A DNA stretch of 64,000 bases from Pseudomonas jessenii (GCF_002236115.1 NZ_NIWT01000003.1:744001-808000), one strand, 5' to 3'; shown: positions 41,848-52,152, numbered from the stretch's first letter. Notes: a model not told the origin generated them from the letters alone. Made by a program: numbers and translations.

Positions 41848-42126
41848 TCAGACCTGAGTACTGATCCACGACACCAGCAGTGCCATCCCCATGCAGGCAA
41901 AGCCGAAGATGTAGAAAAACCGGTTCTTGCGCAAGGTCGCCCAGTCCAGCGTGGGCTCTACGCTGGGGCTGCTCTGGCGCTGCGCCTGCAAACTGGCCAT
42001 CGCGCGCAGTTCGCGACGACGGGTGGCGTGCAGCAACCAGCCGCCGGGGAAGGCAAAGAACAAGGCCAGCAGATTGATCAATTTGGCGGGATGGGCGGTA
42101 AACAGCGTCATCAAGTGCAGCGACAT
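41848..42126 (-). CDS. Small two-helix inner-membrane protein, unknown function
   Basis: 92 residues from an ATG with TTGAGG ten bases upstream. Two hydrophobic stretches, LINLLALFFAFPGGWLL near the start and FFYIFGFACMGMALLVSWI near the end, with a basic linker between them. Not recognised as a named family; looks like a genuine small membrane protein of pseudomonads. Confidence 0.6.
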   Translation of the reverse strand: MSLHLMTLFTAHPAKLINLLALFFAFPGGWLLHATRRRELRAMASLQAQRQSSPSVEPTLDWATLRKNRFFYIFGFACMGMALLVSWISTQV

Positions 42127-42241
42127 CACAAACCTCAAGTAACACAGGTGGCAGGTGCCGGACCGGCGACCGCGGCGCGGATTCTACCGAAAGCCTGCGC
42201 GTCTGCCCTCTGTTTCCGACAAGTAACGAAGCTTTTGATCA

Positions 42242-42523
42242 ATGGTTGTCCTGAGTCACGGCTTCGTCATCTGTATCGGCGAACATGCGCGCCTCGAAAC
42301 CGACACGGATCACGTCATGCTCCACGCCGAAAACCAGGATCGTCTTTACCTCATCACCCCCAGCGAAGAACAACAAGCCCTCGTCGGCAGCCTCGCCTTC
42401 AACGTTCAGGACCGCCACTGGCTGGTGTATTGCGCACTCGGTGGCCACCAGCATGCGGATTTGCCGGAGGCGGATTTGCTGACGGGCGTGAGCGTGCTGG
42501 ATTTTTACTCGCAAGCCGCCTGA
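42242..42523 (+). CDS. Small hypothetical protein
   Basis: 93 residues, starts MVVLSHGFVICIGEHARLET. Soluble, no motif recognised; HWLVYCALGGHQHADLP has Cys and two His. The ribosome site is weak. Coding is supported by clear codon bias and the absence of a stronger gene in the gap; function unknown. Confidence 0.5.
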   Translation: MVVLSHGFVICIGEHARLETDTDHVMLHAENQDRLYLITPSEEQQALVGSLAFNVQDRHWLVYCALGGHQHADLPEADLLTGVSVLDFYSQAA

Positions 42524-42530
42524 AACCGAT

Positions 42531-42632
42531 CTGTAGGAGCGAGCTTGCTCGCGATGGACTTGAGGACGCCGCTGGGTATCAGATTCCCCGCGTAATCGTT
42601 AACGACCATCGCGAGCAGGCTCGCTCCTGCAG
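42531..42632. repeat. REP pair (GAGCGAGCTTGCTCGCGAT type)
   Basis: Inverted units CTGTAGGAGCGAGCTTGCTC and GAGCAGGCTCGCTCCTGCAG about 55 bp apart. Confidence 0.85.
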
Positions 42633-42642
42633 TGGGCTCGCA

Positions 42643-43227
42643 TTACTCGCCGAGAACCTGCCCCACAGTCGGGTCCTTGAACAGGCGGGTCAAGGCATCA
42701 CTGAGCACATCGCTGACCAGCTTGGTGTTGGTTTCCTGGTTCGGCGCCATACCGAAGCGCTGGTCCAGGGAAGCACCATAACGGCCGCTGTAGCGACGGT
42801 TGGCGTTCTGCACATCCGAGCGGAAGGTCGCGCCGATGGTGGCTTCGGTCACGTACATGCCTTCTTTAGGCGACTGATACTTCAGCTCGGCCAGGGTCAC
42901 GGTGATTTGCGGTGCGTTCGCCGCATTGGCGGTCGGGGTGAAACCCAACAGGCGCACGGCAGCTTCGGCCTGAGCCTGCAGTTTCGGCAGAATCTGCGCG
43001 CCTTGTACGGTAATCGCGCTGGTCTCCGGGTACAGGCCACCACGGGTGCCGAGGGTTGGCGACGGACGTCCGTCCACCACACGCACCACAACAGGCTGAC
43101 CGTGGCCGACGGGCGCCAGTTGAGCCGTCAGCTTGGGTTCCGGGCTCAGTTGTTGCGGGCTGTGGGCGCAGCCAACCAGGGTCAAACTGGTCACAGTGAT
43201 CAAACCGAACAACAGGCGTTGCAACAT
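42643..43227 (-). CDS. YajG-family lipoprotein
   Basis: A 194-residue lipoprotein with signal peptide MLQRLLFGLITVTSLTLVGC and lipobox Cys20. The remainder has the YajG-like pattern (VVVRVVDGRPSPTLGTRGGL, later VLSDALTRLFKDP). Role unknown; start at 43227 chosen for the lipobox. Confidence 0.87.
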   Translation of the reverse strand: MLQRLLFGLITVTSLTLVGCAHSPQQLSPEPKLTAQLAPVGHGQPVVVRVVDGRPSPTLGTRGGLYPETSAITVQGAQILPKLQAQAEAAVRLLGFTPTANAANAPQITVTLAELKYQSPKEGMYVTEATIGATFRSDVQNANRRYSGRYGASLDQRFGMAPNQETNTKLVSDVLSDALTRLFKDPTVGQVLGE

Positions 43228-43431
43228 GCTCTTCTCTCCAGAATCAGGCACAAACAGGCCGGCAGTATAGCGGTGCGCCACTGCGGGTAACCAGCACCTC
43301 ACAGTGTTTGATGAAATCTCTGACAAGCCCTTGGCAACGCGGTTCCTGTCATGCAGATGTCACCCCTCATACACTTGCACGTAATGGCCTGCAGGCAATC
43401 TTCTCGGCAGACACCCAAACGGTATATCGCC

Positions 43432-43671
43432 ATGCGCCATCTGATCTCTCTGTTCGCGCCACGCCCACTGCATCGCTGCTTCGCCCTGCTCGACCGCAAC
43501 GGCCGTTGCCAGGCCTTCAAACAGTGCAGCCTCCAGCCCATGGGCGATGGCTGGGTTGAAATCGAAGAGATCCGCTTGAACTGGCTGAATCAGCCGCTGC
43601 CTGCCGGTGCCCGCGTCGTTTCGCAGCAGCACCGGCCACGCTCGCGTGCACAGCAAATGATGACGACCTGA
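43432..43671 (+). CDS. Small hypothetical protein
   Basis: 79 residues, starting MRHLISLFAPRPLHRCFALL. No family recognised; contains CFALLDRNGRCQAFKQCSLQ with three Cys. The ATG at 43432 is preferred over a longer frame that begins at 43351. No terminator or clear promoter seen. Moderate support only. Confidence 0.55.
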   Translation: MRHLISLFAPRPLHRCFALLDRNGRCQAFKQCSLQPMGDGWVEIEEIRLNWLNQPLPAGARVVSQQHRPRSRAQQMMTT

Positions 43672-44410
43672 CCAAACACCTAATAAAAGTCATTAAACAC
43701 GACCATTTCCCTGCGTTTCTTAGATACAATCTCCCCCCGATTATAAGGACGTCTCCTGATCGGGCCTCGCAGCATCGTCAATGCGCTTGTATTGACACCC
43801 CCGCACCGCCCACAGAGAGCCGCCCACACAGATCGAGTGAAGCTGGCGCGCTTGCTGTTTTGTTGAGCAAAACCTCCACTTTTCGCGAATCTGCAGAGCT
43901 GTCATTACGCTCGGTCACTGAGCTGTTTGCCCGTTTTGCCTGCCCTGTATCCCATGGCGGCAATCCATCCGGGCACGGTGCCAGGCTGGGACAGCCCTTT
44001 TTGAGGTTCACGTCTTCAAAAGAGCGTGAAAAAAACGGGTTTTCACAACTTCACAAGAGTGTGGCGAGCAAATGAATAGTTTTGCGTCTGAACATGCACC
44101 ATTAGCGTCTACAACAGCCCAACGACACAGGACCGAGTATTCCTCGAACACCGGAGCCTGAAGCCTGTCCGCTACGGATTTGGTTGCACAAACGGATGTA
44201 TCGACCATAAGTCGAATTGCCTCCCGCGCGCTGAAATGAGTTCATATGGCTCATTAGGCCTGGCAGGTAGCGTCCGTCGAAGTTGCGATAAATTGCGAAG
44301 ATTCGGACATGGCGATCCTGCCATGGGTACCTGGGGCAACACTGACACGCCCCGTCACTCCTGGCAGCCATGCCGACAATTTGGTGCTGCAGATTTTGGA
44401 GACGCGTTAA
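43672..44410. other. Long non-coding gap upstream of mqo
   Basis: 739 bp with no convincing protein gene. A possible -10 TACAAT occurs at about 43725; there is a small hairpin GTTTTG-TTGAG-CAAAAC near 43855. A 29-codon frame (44072-44161) has a weak start site. The length suggests a structured leader, remote promoter or small RNA for mqo; nothing identified. Confidence 0.45.
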
Positions 44411-45919
44411 ATGGCGCATAACGAAGCAGTCGACGTAGTACTGGTTGGGGCCGGCATCATGAGTGCCACCCTTGCAGTACTGCTCAAAGAGCTCGACCCC
44501 GCGATCAAGCTGGAAGTCGTCGAGCTGATGGATTCCGGTGCCGCGGAGAGTTCCAACCCGTGGAACAACGCCGGTACCGGTCACGCCGGGCTGTGTGAGC
44601 TCAACTACACGCCGCAGGCCGCCGATGGCGCCGTCGACATCAAGAAAGCCGTGCACATCAACACCCAGTTCGAGGTGTCGAAGCAATTCTGGTCGTATCT
44701 GACCAAAAAAGGCACGTTCGGCTCGTGCAAATCGTTTATCAGCCCGGTGCCACACCTGAGTTTCGTGCAGGGCGACAGCGGCGTATCCTTCCTCAAGGAA
44801 CGCTTCAAGGTGCTGAGCAAGCACCACGCCTTCGCCGACATGGAGTACACCGAAGACAAGGCCAAAATGGCCGAGTGGATGCCGCTGATGATGCCTGGTC
44901 GCGATCCTGGCGAAACCCTCGCCGCGACCCGCGTGATCAATGGCACCGACGTCAACTTCGGCGCCCTGACCAACCAGTTGCTCAAGCACCTGACCAGCGC
45001 ACCCGATGCCCAGGTCAAGTACTGCAAGCGCGTGACCGGCCTCAAGCGCAGCAACGGCGGCTGGACTGTCAGCATCAAGGACGTCAACAGCGGCAACACC
45101 CGTGAAGTCGACGCCAAGTTCGTTTTCCTCGGCGCGGGCGGTGCGGCATTGCCGCTGCTGCAGGCCTCGGGCATCGAAGAGAGCAAAGGCTTCGGCGGCT
45201 TCCCGATCAGCGGCCAATGGCTGCGTTGCGACAACCCGGAAGTGGTCAAGCACCACCAGGCCAAGGTCTACAGCCAGGCTGCCGTGGGTTCGCCACCAAT
45301 GTCCGTGCCGCACCTGGACACCCGCGTCGTTGAAGGCAAGAAATCCCTGCTGTTCGGACCGTACGCCGGCTTCACCACCAAGTTCCTCAAGCACGGTTCC
45401 TTCATGGACCTGCCGATGTCGGTTCGCGCCGGCAACATCGGGCCGATGCTGTCCGTGGCAAAAAACAACATGGACCTGACCAAATACCTGGTCAGCGAAG
45501 TGATGCAGTCGATGGAGCAGCGCCTGGAGTCCCTGCGTCGCTTCTACCCTGAGGCGAAAGCTGAAGACTGGCGCCTGGAAGTGGCCGGTCAACGGGTGCA
45601 GATCATCAAGAAAGACCCGAAGAAAGGCGGCGTCCTGCAATTCGGTACCGAACTGGTCGCGGCCAAGGACGGTTCCCTGGCGGCACTGCTCGGCGCTTCG
45701 CCAGGTGCCTCGGTGACCGTTTCGATCATGCTTGAGCTGATCGAAAAATGCTTCCCGGGCAAAGCCAAGGGCGAATGGGCCACCAAACTGGCCGAAATTT
45801 TCCCGGCCCGGGAAAAGGTCCTGGAAACCGACGCTGCGCTGTATCGCAAGATCAACACGCAGAACAACGTTGCCCTGGAACTGGTTGAAGCCAGCAGCGA
45901 GACCGAAAGCTACGCTTGA
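44411..45919 (+). CDS. mqo: Malate:quinone oxidoreductase
   Basis: FAD-dependent peripheral membrane enzyme that oxidises malate to oxaloacetate and passes electrons to quinone. It has 502 residues. The FAD motif is [35 protein letters not shown] and a second dinucleotide-related [15 protein letters not shown] follow. GGAG lies seven bases before the ATG. Terminator follows immediately. Confidence 0.97.
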   Translation: MAHNEAVDVVLVGAGIMSATLAVLLKELDPAIKLEVVELMDSGAAESSNPWNNAGTGHAGLCELNYTPQAADGAVDIKKAVHINTQFEVSKQFWSYLTKKGTFGSCKSFISPVPHLSFVQGDSGVSFLKERFKVLSKHHAFADMEYTEDKAKMAEWMPLMMPGRDPGETLAATRVINGTDVNFGALTNQLLKHLTSAPDAQVKYCKRVTGLKRSNGGWTVSIKDVNSGNTREVDAKFVFLGAGGAALPLLQASGIEESKGFGGFPISGQWLRCDNPEVVKHHQAKVYSQAAVGSPPMSVPHLDTRVVEGKKSLLFGPYAGFTTKFLKHGSFMDLPMSVRAGNIGPMLSVAKNNMDLTKYLVSEVMQSMEQRLESLRRFYPEAKAEDWRLEVAGQRVQIIKKDPKKGGVLQFGTELVAAKDGSLAALLGASPGASVTVSIMLELIEKCFPGKAKGEWATKLAEIFPAREKVLETDAALYRKINTQNNVALELVEASSETESYA

Positions 45920-45929
45920 TTCGGCCTTA

Positions 45930-45972
45930 TAAAAAACGCCCCGTTCTCACTGAGAGCGGGGCGTTTTTTTTA
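45930..45972. terminator. Bidirectional intrinsic terminator (mqo / PA4642-like)
   Basis: Stem AAAACGCCCCG/CGGGGCGTTTT with A and T runs on the two sides, between the mqo stop and the minus-strand stop at 45987. Confidence 0.88.
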
Positions 45973-45986
45973 TGGCTGAAATTTAC

Positions 45987-46274
45987 TCAGCCGCGAGCTT
46001 TTTCGATCAGCTCAATGTAGTCCGGCGCGTTGCGCTGATCCTTGATCAGGGCGACGAAGTCATTGCCGTGCTCATCCTTGCCATTCACGTCGTAACCCGC
46101 TTCGACGAAGAACGTCAGGAAACGCTCGAAATCGTCGATGCGCAGGCCACGGTAGGCCTTGACCAGTTTGTGCAGGGACGGAGAAGTCGCGTCGACCGGT
46201 TCGAAATCGAGGAACAACTTGATCTGCTCATCACCGATCTCGTCACCAATCACTTGTTTTTTATCTTTACGCAT
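45987..46274 (-). CDS. PA4642-family protein
   Basis: A 95-residue soluble protein (start MRKDKKQVIGDEIGDEQIKL) conserved next to mqo in pseudomonads. It lacks a recognised domain. The highly charged sequence and small size suggest a helical regulatory or binding protein; function unknown. Confidence 0.8.
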   Translation of the reverse strand: MRKDKKQVIGDEIGDEQIKLFLDFEPVDATSPSLHKLVKAYRGLRIDDFERFLTFFVEAGYDVNGKDEHGNDFVALIKDQRNAPDYIELIEKARG

Positions 46275-46337
46275 TGCCGACTCCAGCTCGCAGACATTTC
46301 ACGGGGCGGGCAGTTTACCCCTGCGCGGGCTCAAGGC

Positions 46338-46823
46338 TCAACGCGCACGAGTGCTGCCGGTGTGCAGATCAGCCCAGACATGGCCATTGGCGTAGCTGAG
46401 AAACTGGCAATACACCGTGTCGTTGCGCAACAAGTCGATCACCACCCGGTATTGAGCGAGCGGGTAAAAGAGGGTCAGGGTTTTGCTCTTATCGTCGTAG
46501 ACCGGCTTCTTCAGGCTTTTGCTTTCACCATCGAAGTTGACCAGCACCTGACTGATGGTGGCGCCCTTGTTCAGGGATTTGCCCTTGAGCCGAATCATCA
46601 GCGGCGAAGTGACCGGAATCGGCTGTTGATTGGATTGACGCTGAGCGCCGACCACCACCGAATAATCGGTGACCTGCATCAGTTGCTGCTGCTCGGGATC
46701 GGCATCGCGCAGCGTGAGATCGTCCGGCGGCAGGAATTGGCTGTGCATGAGCGCCGGCGCGGCGGCCAGTGGCAGGCTGAGGGTCAGCAACAGGGCGGCG
46801 CAACTGCGGATCAAAGGGCTCAT
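46338..46823 (-). CDS. Secreted hypothetical protein (PA4643-like)
   Basis: 161 residues with a signal peptide MSPLIRSCAALLLTLSLPLA ending near AAAPA, then a soluble domain without recognised motif. Single Cys in VYCQFLSYANGH. The ATG at 46823 is chosen for the signal peptide; the longer frame from 46895 has no site. Same place as PA4643 in P. aeruginosa as remembered. Confidence 0.72.
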   Translation of the reverse strand: MSPLIRSCAALLLTLSLPLAAAPALMHSQFLPPDDLTLRDADPEQQQLMQVTDYSVVVGAQRQSNQQPIPVTSPLMIRLKGKSLNKGATISQVLVNFDGESKSLKKPVYDDKSKTLTLFYPLAQYRVVIDLLRNDTVYCQFLSYANGHVWADLHTGSTRAR

Positions 46824-46894
46824 GACAGGTTCCGGAATCGGGGCCGAACACTCTAGCATGAGCAAACGGACGTGGTTCAAATGCACAGAAGCCA

Positions 46895-46985
46895 CTGTGG
46901 GAGCGAGCTTGCTCGCGATGACGTCGGCACATCCAGCATCAATGTGTCAGTGACATCGCCATCGCGAGCAAGCTCGCTCCCACAG
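46895..46985. repeat. REP pair (GAGCGAGCTTGCTCGCGAT type)
   Basis: Inverted units CTGTGGGAGCGAGCTTGCTC and GAGCAAGCTCGCTCCCACAG about 43 bp apart. Confidence 0.88.
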
Positions 46986-46993
46986 GGTACCGA

Positions 46994-47467
46994 TCAGTCG
47001 AACTGCGCGCGCATCCAGGCCTGATACTCGGCAACACCCGGCTCGCCTTCGCGCGGCGCCCAATGCGCCAGCTCACCCTCACCGACCGGGCGGTAAGGAC
47101 CGGCCTTGCATTCGAACATCAGGCTGTCGGCCTCCAGCACCACCAAACCGTGGAACACACCGGTTGGCAGGTCCACGCCAACACAGTCCCCACCGGCCTG
47201 CAGCACGGTCTTGCTCAACACCGCACCGGCCTCGTCAAAGATCAACACGCCCAGCCGCCCCTTGAGGACCAACAGGGTTTCGGCCTTGTTGTCGCCCAAA
47301 TGCCGATGAGGCGGGATATACGTGGATGGCTGCAGCCCCACCGCCATGCGATGACAGGCGTCTTCCATCTGATGGAAATTGTGGTGCTGGCGCCCACGAG
47401 GATTGGCCGCGGCTTTCCCGGCCAGTTCGGCGAACAAGGTCTGATCCAGAAAGCGAGGCGTATCCAT
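46994..47467 (-). CDS. WbuC-family cupin metalloprotein
   Basis: 157 residues with a cupin fold. Metal-ligand-like HRHLGDNKAETLLVLKG follows IPPH; the N-terminal RFLDQTLFAELAGKA and HHNFHQMEDACHRM are family-typical. WbuC proteins have no settled function. It is 3 bp downstream of hpt and probably co-transcribed. Confidence 0.82.
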   Translation of the reverse strand: MDTPRFLDQTLFAELAGKAAANPRGRQHHNFHQMEDACHRMAVGLQPSTYIPPHRHLGDNKAETLLVLKGRLGVLIFDEAGAVLSKTVLQAGGDCVGVDLPTGVFHGLVVLEADSLMFECKAGPYRPVGEGELAHWAPREGEPGVAEYQAWMRAQFD

Positions 47468-47470
47468 GTC

Positions 47471-48028
47471 TTACATTCCTTTAACGGCGAAAATCCCGTT
47501 GGCGTTACGCCAGTAACCTTTGTAGTCCATGCCATAACCGAAGATGTAGCGGTCAATGCACGGCAAACCGACGAAATCGGCCTTGAGGTCCGGGCGGGCC
47601 TTGCGGTCGTGGTCTTTGTCGATCAGCACGGCGGTGTGCACTTTGCGGGCACCGGCGTGCTTGCAGAAGTCGATGATCGCGCCCAGGGTGTGACCTTCGT
47701 CGAGGATGTCGTCGATGATCAGTACGTCACGGTCGATGAAAGAAACTTCCGGCTTGGCTTTCCAGAACAGATCGCCGCCGCTGGTTTCGTTGCGATAACG
47801 GGTGGCGTGCAGGTAGGACGCTTCCAGCGGGAAGTGCAGATAGGTCAGCAGCTTGCCGGAGAAAATCAGCCCGCCGTTCATCACGCAGAACACCACTGGG
47901 TTGGAATCCGCCAGTTGATCGTTGATTTGTGCACCGACGCGGGCGATGGCCGCCTCGACTTCAGCTTCGGTGTACAGGCAGTCAGCCTCTCGCATGATTT
48001 GACGGATATGCTCGAGATCAGCAGACAT
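47471..48028 (-). CDS. hpt: Hypoxanthine-guanine phosphoribosyltransferase
   Basis: Purine salvage enzyme of 185 residues, with PRPP motif VLIIDDILDEGHTLGAII and NGGLIFSGKLLTYL. Start at 48028 (MSADLEHIRQIMREADCLYT) matches the family. It is divergent from upp and next to the uracil permease gene, so base salvage genes are together. Substrate preference (hypoxanthine, guanine or xanthine) is from family. Confidence 0.93.
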   Translation of the reverse strand: MSADLEHIRQIMREADCLYTEAEVEAAIARVGAQINDQLADSNPVVFCVMNGGLIFSGKLLTYLHFPLEASYLHATRYRNETSGGDLFWKAKPEVSFIDRDVLIIDDILDEGHTLGAIIDFCKHAGARKVHTAVLIDKDHDRKARPDLKADFVGLPCIDRYIFGYGMDYKGYWRNANGIFAVKGM

Positions 48029-48194
48029 GGTGCTCTCCAAAGGGGTGGCGGAATCAGGAAAAGCGGGCAAAGGTACGCATCAAGCGAGGCCAGATCAAGC
48101 GTTTGTGGACTAACGTACTGTATGTCTATAGGACAACACCCTCGGATAGATTAATCTAGGCCGGTTTTTTTGCCCGCCGCCGGAGCCTTTCCCC

Positions 48195-48833
48195 ATGCCC
48201 ATCCATGAGATCCGCCACCCGCTGATCCGTCATAAACTTGGCCTTATGCGCCGCGCAGACATCAGCACCAAGAATTTCCGTGAGCTCGCTCAGGAAGTCG
48301 GCGCGCTGCTGACCTATGAAGCCACCAAAGACCTGCCGCTGGAATCCTACGATATCGAAGGCTGGTGCGGCACAGTGTCGGTCGAGAAAATCGCCGGCAA
48401 GAAGATTACCGTCGTACCGATCCTGCGCGCCGGCATCGGCATGCTTGAGGGCGTGCTCAGCCTGATCCCGGGCGCCAAGGTCAGCGCCGTGGGCGTTGCC
48501 CGCAACGAAGAAACCCTGCAGGCCCACACCTACCTGGAAAAACTGGTTCCGGAAATCGACGAACGCCTGGCGATGATCATCGACCCGATGCTCGCCACCG
48601 GCAGCTCCATGGTTGCCACCATCGACCTGCTGAAAAAGGCCGGCTGCCGGGACATCCGCGCCATGGTGCTGGTTGCCGCCCCGGAAGGCATCGCCGCTGT
48701 AGAAAAAGCTCACCCGGACGTGATCATCTACACCGCTTCCATTGATCAAAAACTGAACGAACACGGCTACATCATCCCAGGGTTGGGCGATGCCGGTGAC
48801 AAGATCTTCGGCACCAAGCAGAAGGACGCGTGA
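48195..48833 (+). CDS. upp: Uracil phosphoribosyltransferase
   Basis: Converts uracil and PRPP to UMP. It has 212 residues; PRPP site [20 protein letters not shown], the hinge [14 protein letters not shown] and the C-terminal uracil-binding [17 protein letters not shown] are visible. Followed two bases later by the uracil permease gene, so both form a salvage operon. Confidence 0.97.
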   Translation: MPIHEIRHPLIRHKLGLMRRADISTKNFRELAQEVGALLTYEATKDLPLESYDIEGWCGTVSVEKIAGKKITVVPILRAGIGMLEGVLSLIPGAKVSAVGVARNEETLQAHTYLEKLVPEIDERLAMIIDPMLATGSSMVATIDLLKKAGCRDIRAMVLVAAPEGIAAVEKAHPDVIIYTASIDQKLNEHGYIIPGLGDAGDKIFGTKQKDA

Positions 48834-48835
48834 CC

Positions 48836-50110
48836 ATGCAGCAAGAGTTCAACGATCCGCTCTGGCGCACGGTGCTGTCGGGTGCACAGATGCTGTTCGT
48901 GGCCTTTGGCGCCCTGGTGTTGATGCCGCTGATTACCGGTCTCGACCCGAACGTGGCGCTGTTCACGGCCGGCCTGGGGACGATCCTGTTCCAGATCGTC
49001 ACCGGGCGTCAGGTGCCGGTGTTCCTGGCATCGAGCTTTGCCTTCATCACCCCGATCATTCTCGCCAAGGGCCAGTTCGGCCTGGCCGCGACCATGGGCG
49101 GCGTGATGGCGGCAGGTTTCGTCTACACCTTCCTCGGCCTCGCGGTGAAGATCAAAGGCACCGGCTTCATCGACCGCTTGTTGCCGCCAGTGGTGATCGG
49201 GCCGGTGATCATTTCGATCGGCCTGGCCATGGCGCCGATTGCCGCCAACATGGCCATGGGCAAGGCCGGCGACGGCAGTGAGTTGATTCATTACCAGACG
49301 GCAATGATGATTTCGATGCCCGCTCTGCTGACCACACTGATCGTCGCGGTTTTCGGCAAGGGCATCTTTCGCCTGGTGCCGATCATCTCCGGCGTGCTGG
49401 TGGGTTTTGGCATGGCGTTCTACTTCGGTGTGGTCGACACCGCGAAGATTGCGGCGGCACCGTGGTTCGCCATCCCGCACTTCACCGCACCGGAATTCAA
49501 CTGGCAGGCGATTCTGTTCATCGTTCCGGTGGCCTTGGCCCCGGCCATCGAACACATCGGCGGCGTGATTGCCGTGGGTAGCGTGACCGGTCGCGATTAC
49601 CTGAAGAAGCCCGGCCTGCACCGCACGCTGCTCGGCGATGGCATCGCCACCACGGCGGCCGGTCTGTTCGGCGGCCCGCCCAACACCACCTACGCCGAAG
49701 TGACCGGCGCAGTCATGCTGACCAAGAACTACAACCCGAAAATCATGACCTGGGCGGCGATCTTCGCCATCAGCCTGGCGTTCATCGGTAAATTCGGCGC
49801 ACTGCTGCAAAGCATTCCGGTGCCGGTGATGGGCGGGATTCTGTGCCTGTTGTTCGGTTCGATTGCGGCGGTGGGGATGAATACGCTGATCCGCCACAAG
49901 ATCGATCTGGGCGAGGCGCGCAATCTGGTGATTGTTTCGGTGACCCTGGTGTTCGGGATCGGCGGCGTGCTGATCGGCACCGGCACCGGGCCGGACGATT
50001 TCGGCCTCAAGGGTATCGCGCTGTGCGCGGTGGTGGCGATCGGCTTGAACCTGATCCTGCCGGGCAATGACAGCTGGAAGCACAAGAAGGCGAATGAGCC
50101 GCTGATCTGA
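48836..50110 (+). CDS. uraA: Uracil permease (NCS2 family)
   Basis: Inner-membrane nucleobase/cation symporter of 424 residues with about 14 helices. NCS2 signatures include LFVAFGALVLMPLITGLDPN, EHIGGVIAVGSVTGRD and PNTTYAEVTGAVMLTKNYN. ATG at 48836, two bases after the upp stop; an in-frame GTG six bases earlier is unlikely. Confidence 0.95.
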   Translation: MQQEFNDPLWRTVLSGAQMLFVAFGALVLMPLITGLDPNVALFTAGLGTILFQIVTGRQVPVFLASSFAFITPIILAKGQFGLAATMGGVMAAGFVYTFLGLAVKIKGTGFIDRLLPPVVIGPVIISIGLAMAPIAANMAMGKAGDGSELIHYQTAMMISMPALLTTLIVAVFGKGIFRLVPIISGVLVGFGMAFYFGVVDTAKIAAAPWFAIPHFTAPEFNWQAILFIVPVALAPAIEHIGGVIAVGSVTGRDYLKKPGLHRTLLGDGIATTAAGLFGGPPNTTYAEVTGAVMLTKNYNPKIMTWAAIFAISLAFIGKFGALLQSIPVPVMGGILCLLFGSIAAVGMNTLIRHKIDLGEARNLVIVSVTLVFGIGGVLIGTGTGPDDFGLKGIALCAVVAIGLNLILPGNDSWKHKKANEPLI

Positions 50111-50142
50111 CAGCTTGAGATATTTGTAGTCTGCCAGACAGC

Positions 50143-50209
50143 TATCGCGAGCAAGCTCGCTCCCACAATTTGGAATGCATTTCCCTGTGGGAGCGGGCTT
50201 GCTCGCGAA
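50143..50209. repeat. REP pair (mixed GAGCAAGCTC and GCGGGCTTGCTCG units)
   Basis: Inverted units ATCGCGAGCAAGCTCGCTCC and CTGTGGGAGCGGGCTTGCTC with a 24-bp spacer; the second arm has one base of the other variant. Confidence 0.85.
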
Positions 50210-50213
50210 GCTT

Positions 50214-51236
50214 TTAAAGCGCCAACGGCGCCCTTTCGCACAACGCACTCAACGCCTTCGCCCAATGCGGGTCATCGTTGAGGCACGGCACCAGCACCAG
50301 GTCCTCCCCCCCCGCTGCGCGGAATTGCTCCTTGCCGCGATCACCGATCTCTTCAAGGGTCTCGATGCAATCGGCTACGAACGCCGGGCACATCACCAGA
50401 ATCTTTTTCACGCCGCTTTTGGCCAACTCATCGAGGCGCGCTTCGGTGTAGGGTTCGATCCATTTGGCGCGCCCCAGCCGCGACTGAAACGACACCGACC
50501 ACTTGCCCTCCGGCAATCCCATGCGCTTGGCGAACTCTGCCGCCGTACGCAGGCACTGGCCGCGATAACAGGTGGCGACCACCTCCGGCGGCGCACCGGC
50601 GCAGCAATCACCGCCACCCTCAAAGCTGTGACCGGGGTTGAGCTTCTTCAGATGCCGTTCCGGCAAGCCATGAAAGCTCATCAGCAAGTGATCGAAATCC
50701 TGCTGCAAATGCGGCCGGGTCGTGGCCACCAGCGCATCGAGGTATTCCGGTTGGTCGTAGAACGGCTGGAGCACCGACAACTGCACGTCGAGGTTTTTCT
50801 CGCGTACCACGCGCCTGGCCTCTTCTATGACCGTAGTCGTGGTGCTGTCGGCGAACTGTGGATAAAGCGGCGCCAGGGTGATTCGCTTGTGCCCCGCCGC
50901 GACCAGGCGCACCAGCGCCGATTCGATCGACGGCTCGCCGTAACGCATTGCCAGCTCGACCGGGCCGTGTTGCCACTGACTGGTCATCGCTTGTTGCAGG
51001 CGACGGCTGAGCACCACCAGCGGCGAGCCCTCGTCCCACCAGATCGAGGCATAAGCATGGGCCGACTGCTCGGGACGCTTGATCAGGATCAGCGACACCA
51101 GCAGCCGTCGAACCGGCCATGGCAGGTCGATCACGTACGGGTCCATCAGAAATTGATTGAGGTAGCTGCGCACATCCGCCACCGAGGTGGAGGCAGGTGA
51201 ACCCAGGTTGACCAGAAGCAAAGCGTGATCGGTCAT
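50214..51236 (-). CDS. hemH: Ferrochelatase
   Basis: Inserts Fe2+ into protoporphyrin IX, last step of haem synthesis; membrane-associated. It has 340 residues. Motifs [34 protein letters not shown] with the key His, and [13 protein letters not shown] at the end. Start at 51236 chosen by homology. It is 13 bp downstream of the TIGR01777 gene. Loss of ferrochelatase in E. coli causes light sensitivity, which is notable beside a photolyase cluster. Confidence 0.96.
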   Translation of the reverse strand: MTDHALLLVNLGSPASTSVADVRSYLNQFLMDPYVIDLPWPVRRLLVSLILIKRPEQSAHAYASIWWDEGSPLVVLSRRLQQAMTSQWQHGPVELAMRYGEPSIESALVRLVAAGHKRITLAPLYPQFADSTTTTVIEEARRVVREKNLDVQLSVLQPFYDQPEYLDALVATTRPHLQQDFDHLLMSFHGLPERHLKKLNPGHSFEGGGDCCAGAPPEVVATCYRGQCLRTAAEFAKRMGLPEGKWSVSFQSRLGRAKWIEPYTEARLDELAKSGVKKILVMCPAFVADCIETLEEIGDRGKEQFRAAGGEDLVLVPCLNDDPHWAKALSALCERAPLAL

Positions 51237-51249
51237 GCAACGTCCTATT

Positions 51250-52152
51250 TCAAAGGCGACTGGACAGATCGTCCAAAGCCGCGCGCAAATCCGTGAACTT
51301 AAAAGTGAAACCTGCCTGTAACAAACGCACTGGAGTGGCGCGCTGTCCACCCAGCAACAACGAAGACAATTCGCCCAGGCCTACTTTCAAGGCAAGGGTC
51401 GGCATCGGCATGAACGCCGGGCGATGCAGCACGCTACCCAGTGTTTTGGCAAACTCGCGATTACGCACGGGTTCGGGCGCGCACGCATTATAGGGACCGC
51501 TGGCCTCGTTGCGATGCAGAAGAAAATCAATCAGGGCGATTTGATCGTCGATATGAATCCACGGCATCCACTGCCGGCCGTTGCCGATCGGCCCTCCCAG
51601 GCCCAGTTTGAACGGCAGTAACAGCCGCGACAAAAAGCCGCCCTCTGCCGACAGCACCAACCCGGTTCGAATAAGGATGACGCGAATGCCCAGCACCTCA
51701 GCTCGCTGTGCGGTCTCTTCCCAGGCGATGCATAACTGACTGGCAAAATCATCGATGACCGGTGGCGACTCTTCGGTCAACTCACGTTCGCCACCATCGC
51801 CATACCAGCCGATTGCAGAACCGGAGATCAGCACCTGCGGTTTCTGTGCGCGGCTTTCAAGCCAGGCCAGAAGGGTTTCGGTCAGCGTGATGCGGCTACT
51901 CCACAACAGGGCTTTGCGTTTGTGCGTCCAGAGTCGGTCGGCAATCGGTGCCCCGGCAAGATTGATAATCGCATCGACAGGTTCTTGCCCCAGATCCTCC
52001 AGCCGTGCAACTCCACGCACTTGGGCACCACATATTTTCGCGACATTTTCAGGTTGGCGACTCCAGACCGTCAGGCGATATCCCTGACCCGACCAGTGCC
52101 GGCAAAGCTGACGTCCTATCAAACCAGTACCGCCGGTCAGCAATATGTGCAT
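51250..52152 (-). CDS. TIGR01777-family NAD-dependent epimerase/dehydratase
   Basis: SDR-fold protein of 300 residues (YfcH-like). N-terminal Rossmann motif [40 protein letters not shown], and the C-terminal DUF1731-type tail ending [18 protein letters not shown]. Substrate unknown. Family often sits beside photolyase or haem genes. It is divergent from the renalase gene across 196 bp that hold a LitR-type operator. Confidence 0.9.
   Translation of the reverse strand: MHILLTGGTGLIGRQLCRHWSGQGYRLTVWSRQPENVAKICGAQVRGVARLEDLGQEPVDAIINLAGAPIADRLWTHKRKALLWSSRITLTETLLAWLESRAQKPQVLISGSAIGWYGDGGERELTEESPPVIDDFASQLCIAWEETAQRAEVLGIRVILIRTGLVLSAEGGFLSRLLLPFKLGLGGPIGNGRQWMPWIHIDDQIALIDFLLHRNEASGPYNACAPEPVRNREFAKTLGSVLHRPAFMPMPTLALKVGLGELSSLLLGGQRATPVRLLQAGFTFKFTDLRAALDDLSSRL

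Noticed and set aside
44072..44161. 29-codon frame ahead of mqo
   Set aside because: Weak ribosome site and no recognisable peptide; may be chance in a long gap. Left within the description of that gap.
44102..45640. 512-residue open frame on the minus strand
   Set aside because: Antisense to mqo; long only because GC-rich genes have few stops on the other strand.
48767..50248. 493-residue open frame on the minus strand rich in His, Arg and Gln
   Set aside because: Antisense to uraA and compositionally unlike a real protein.
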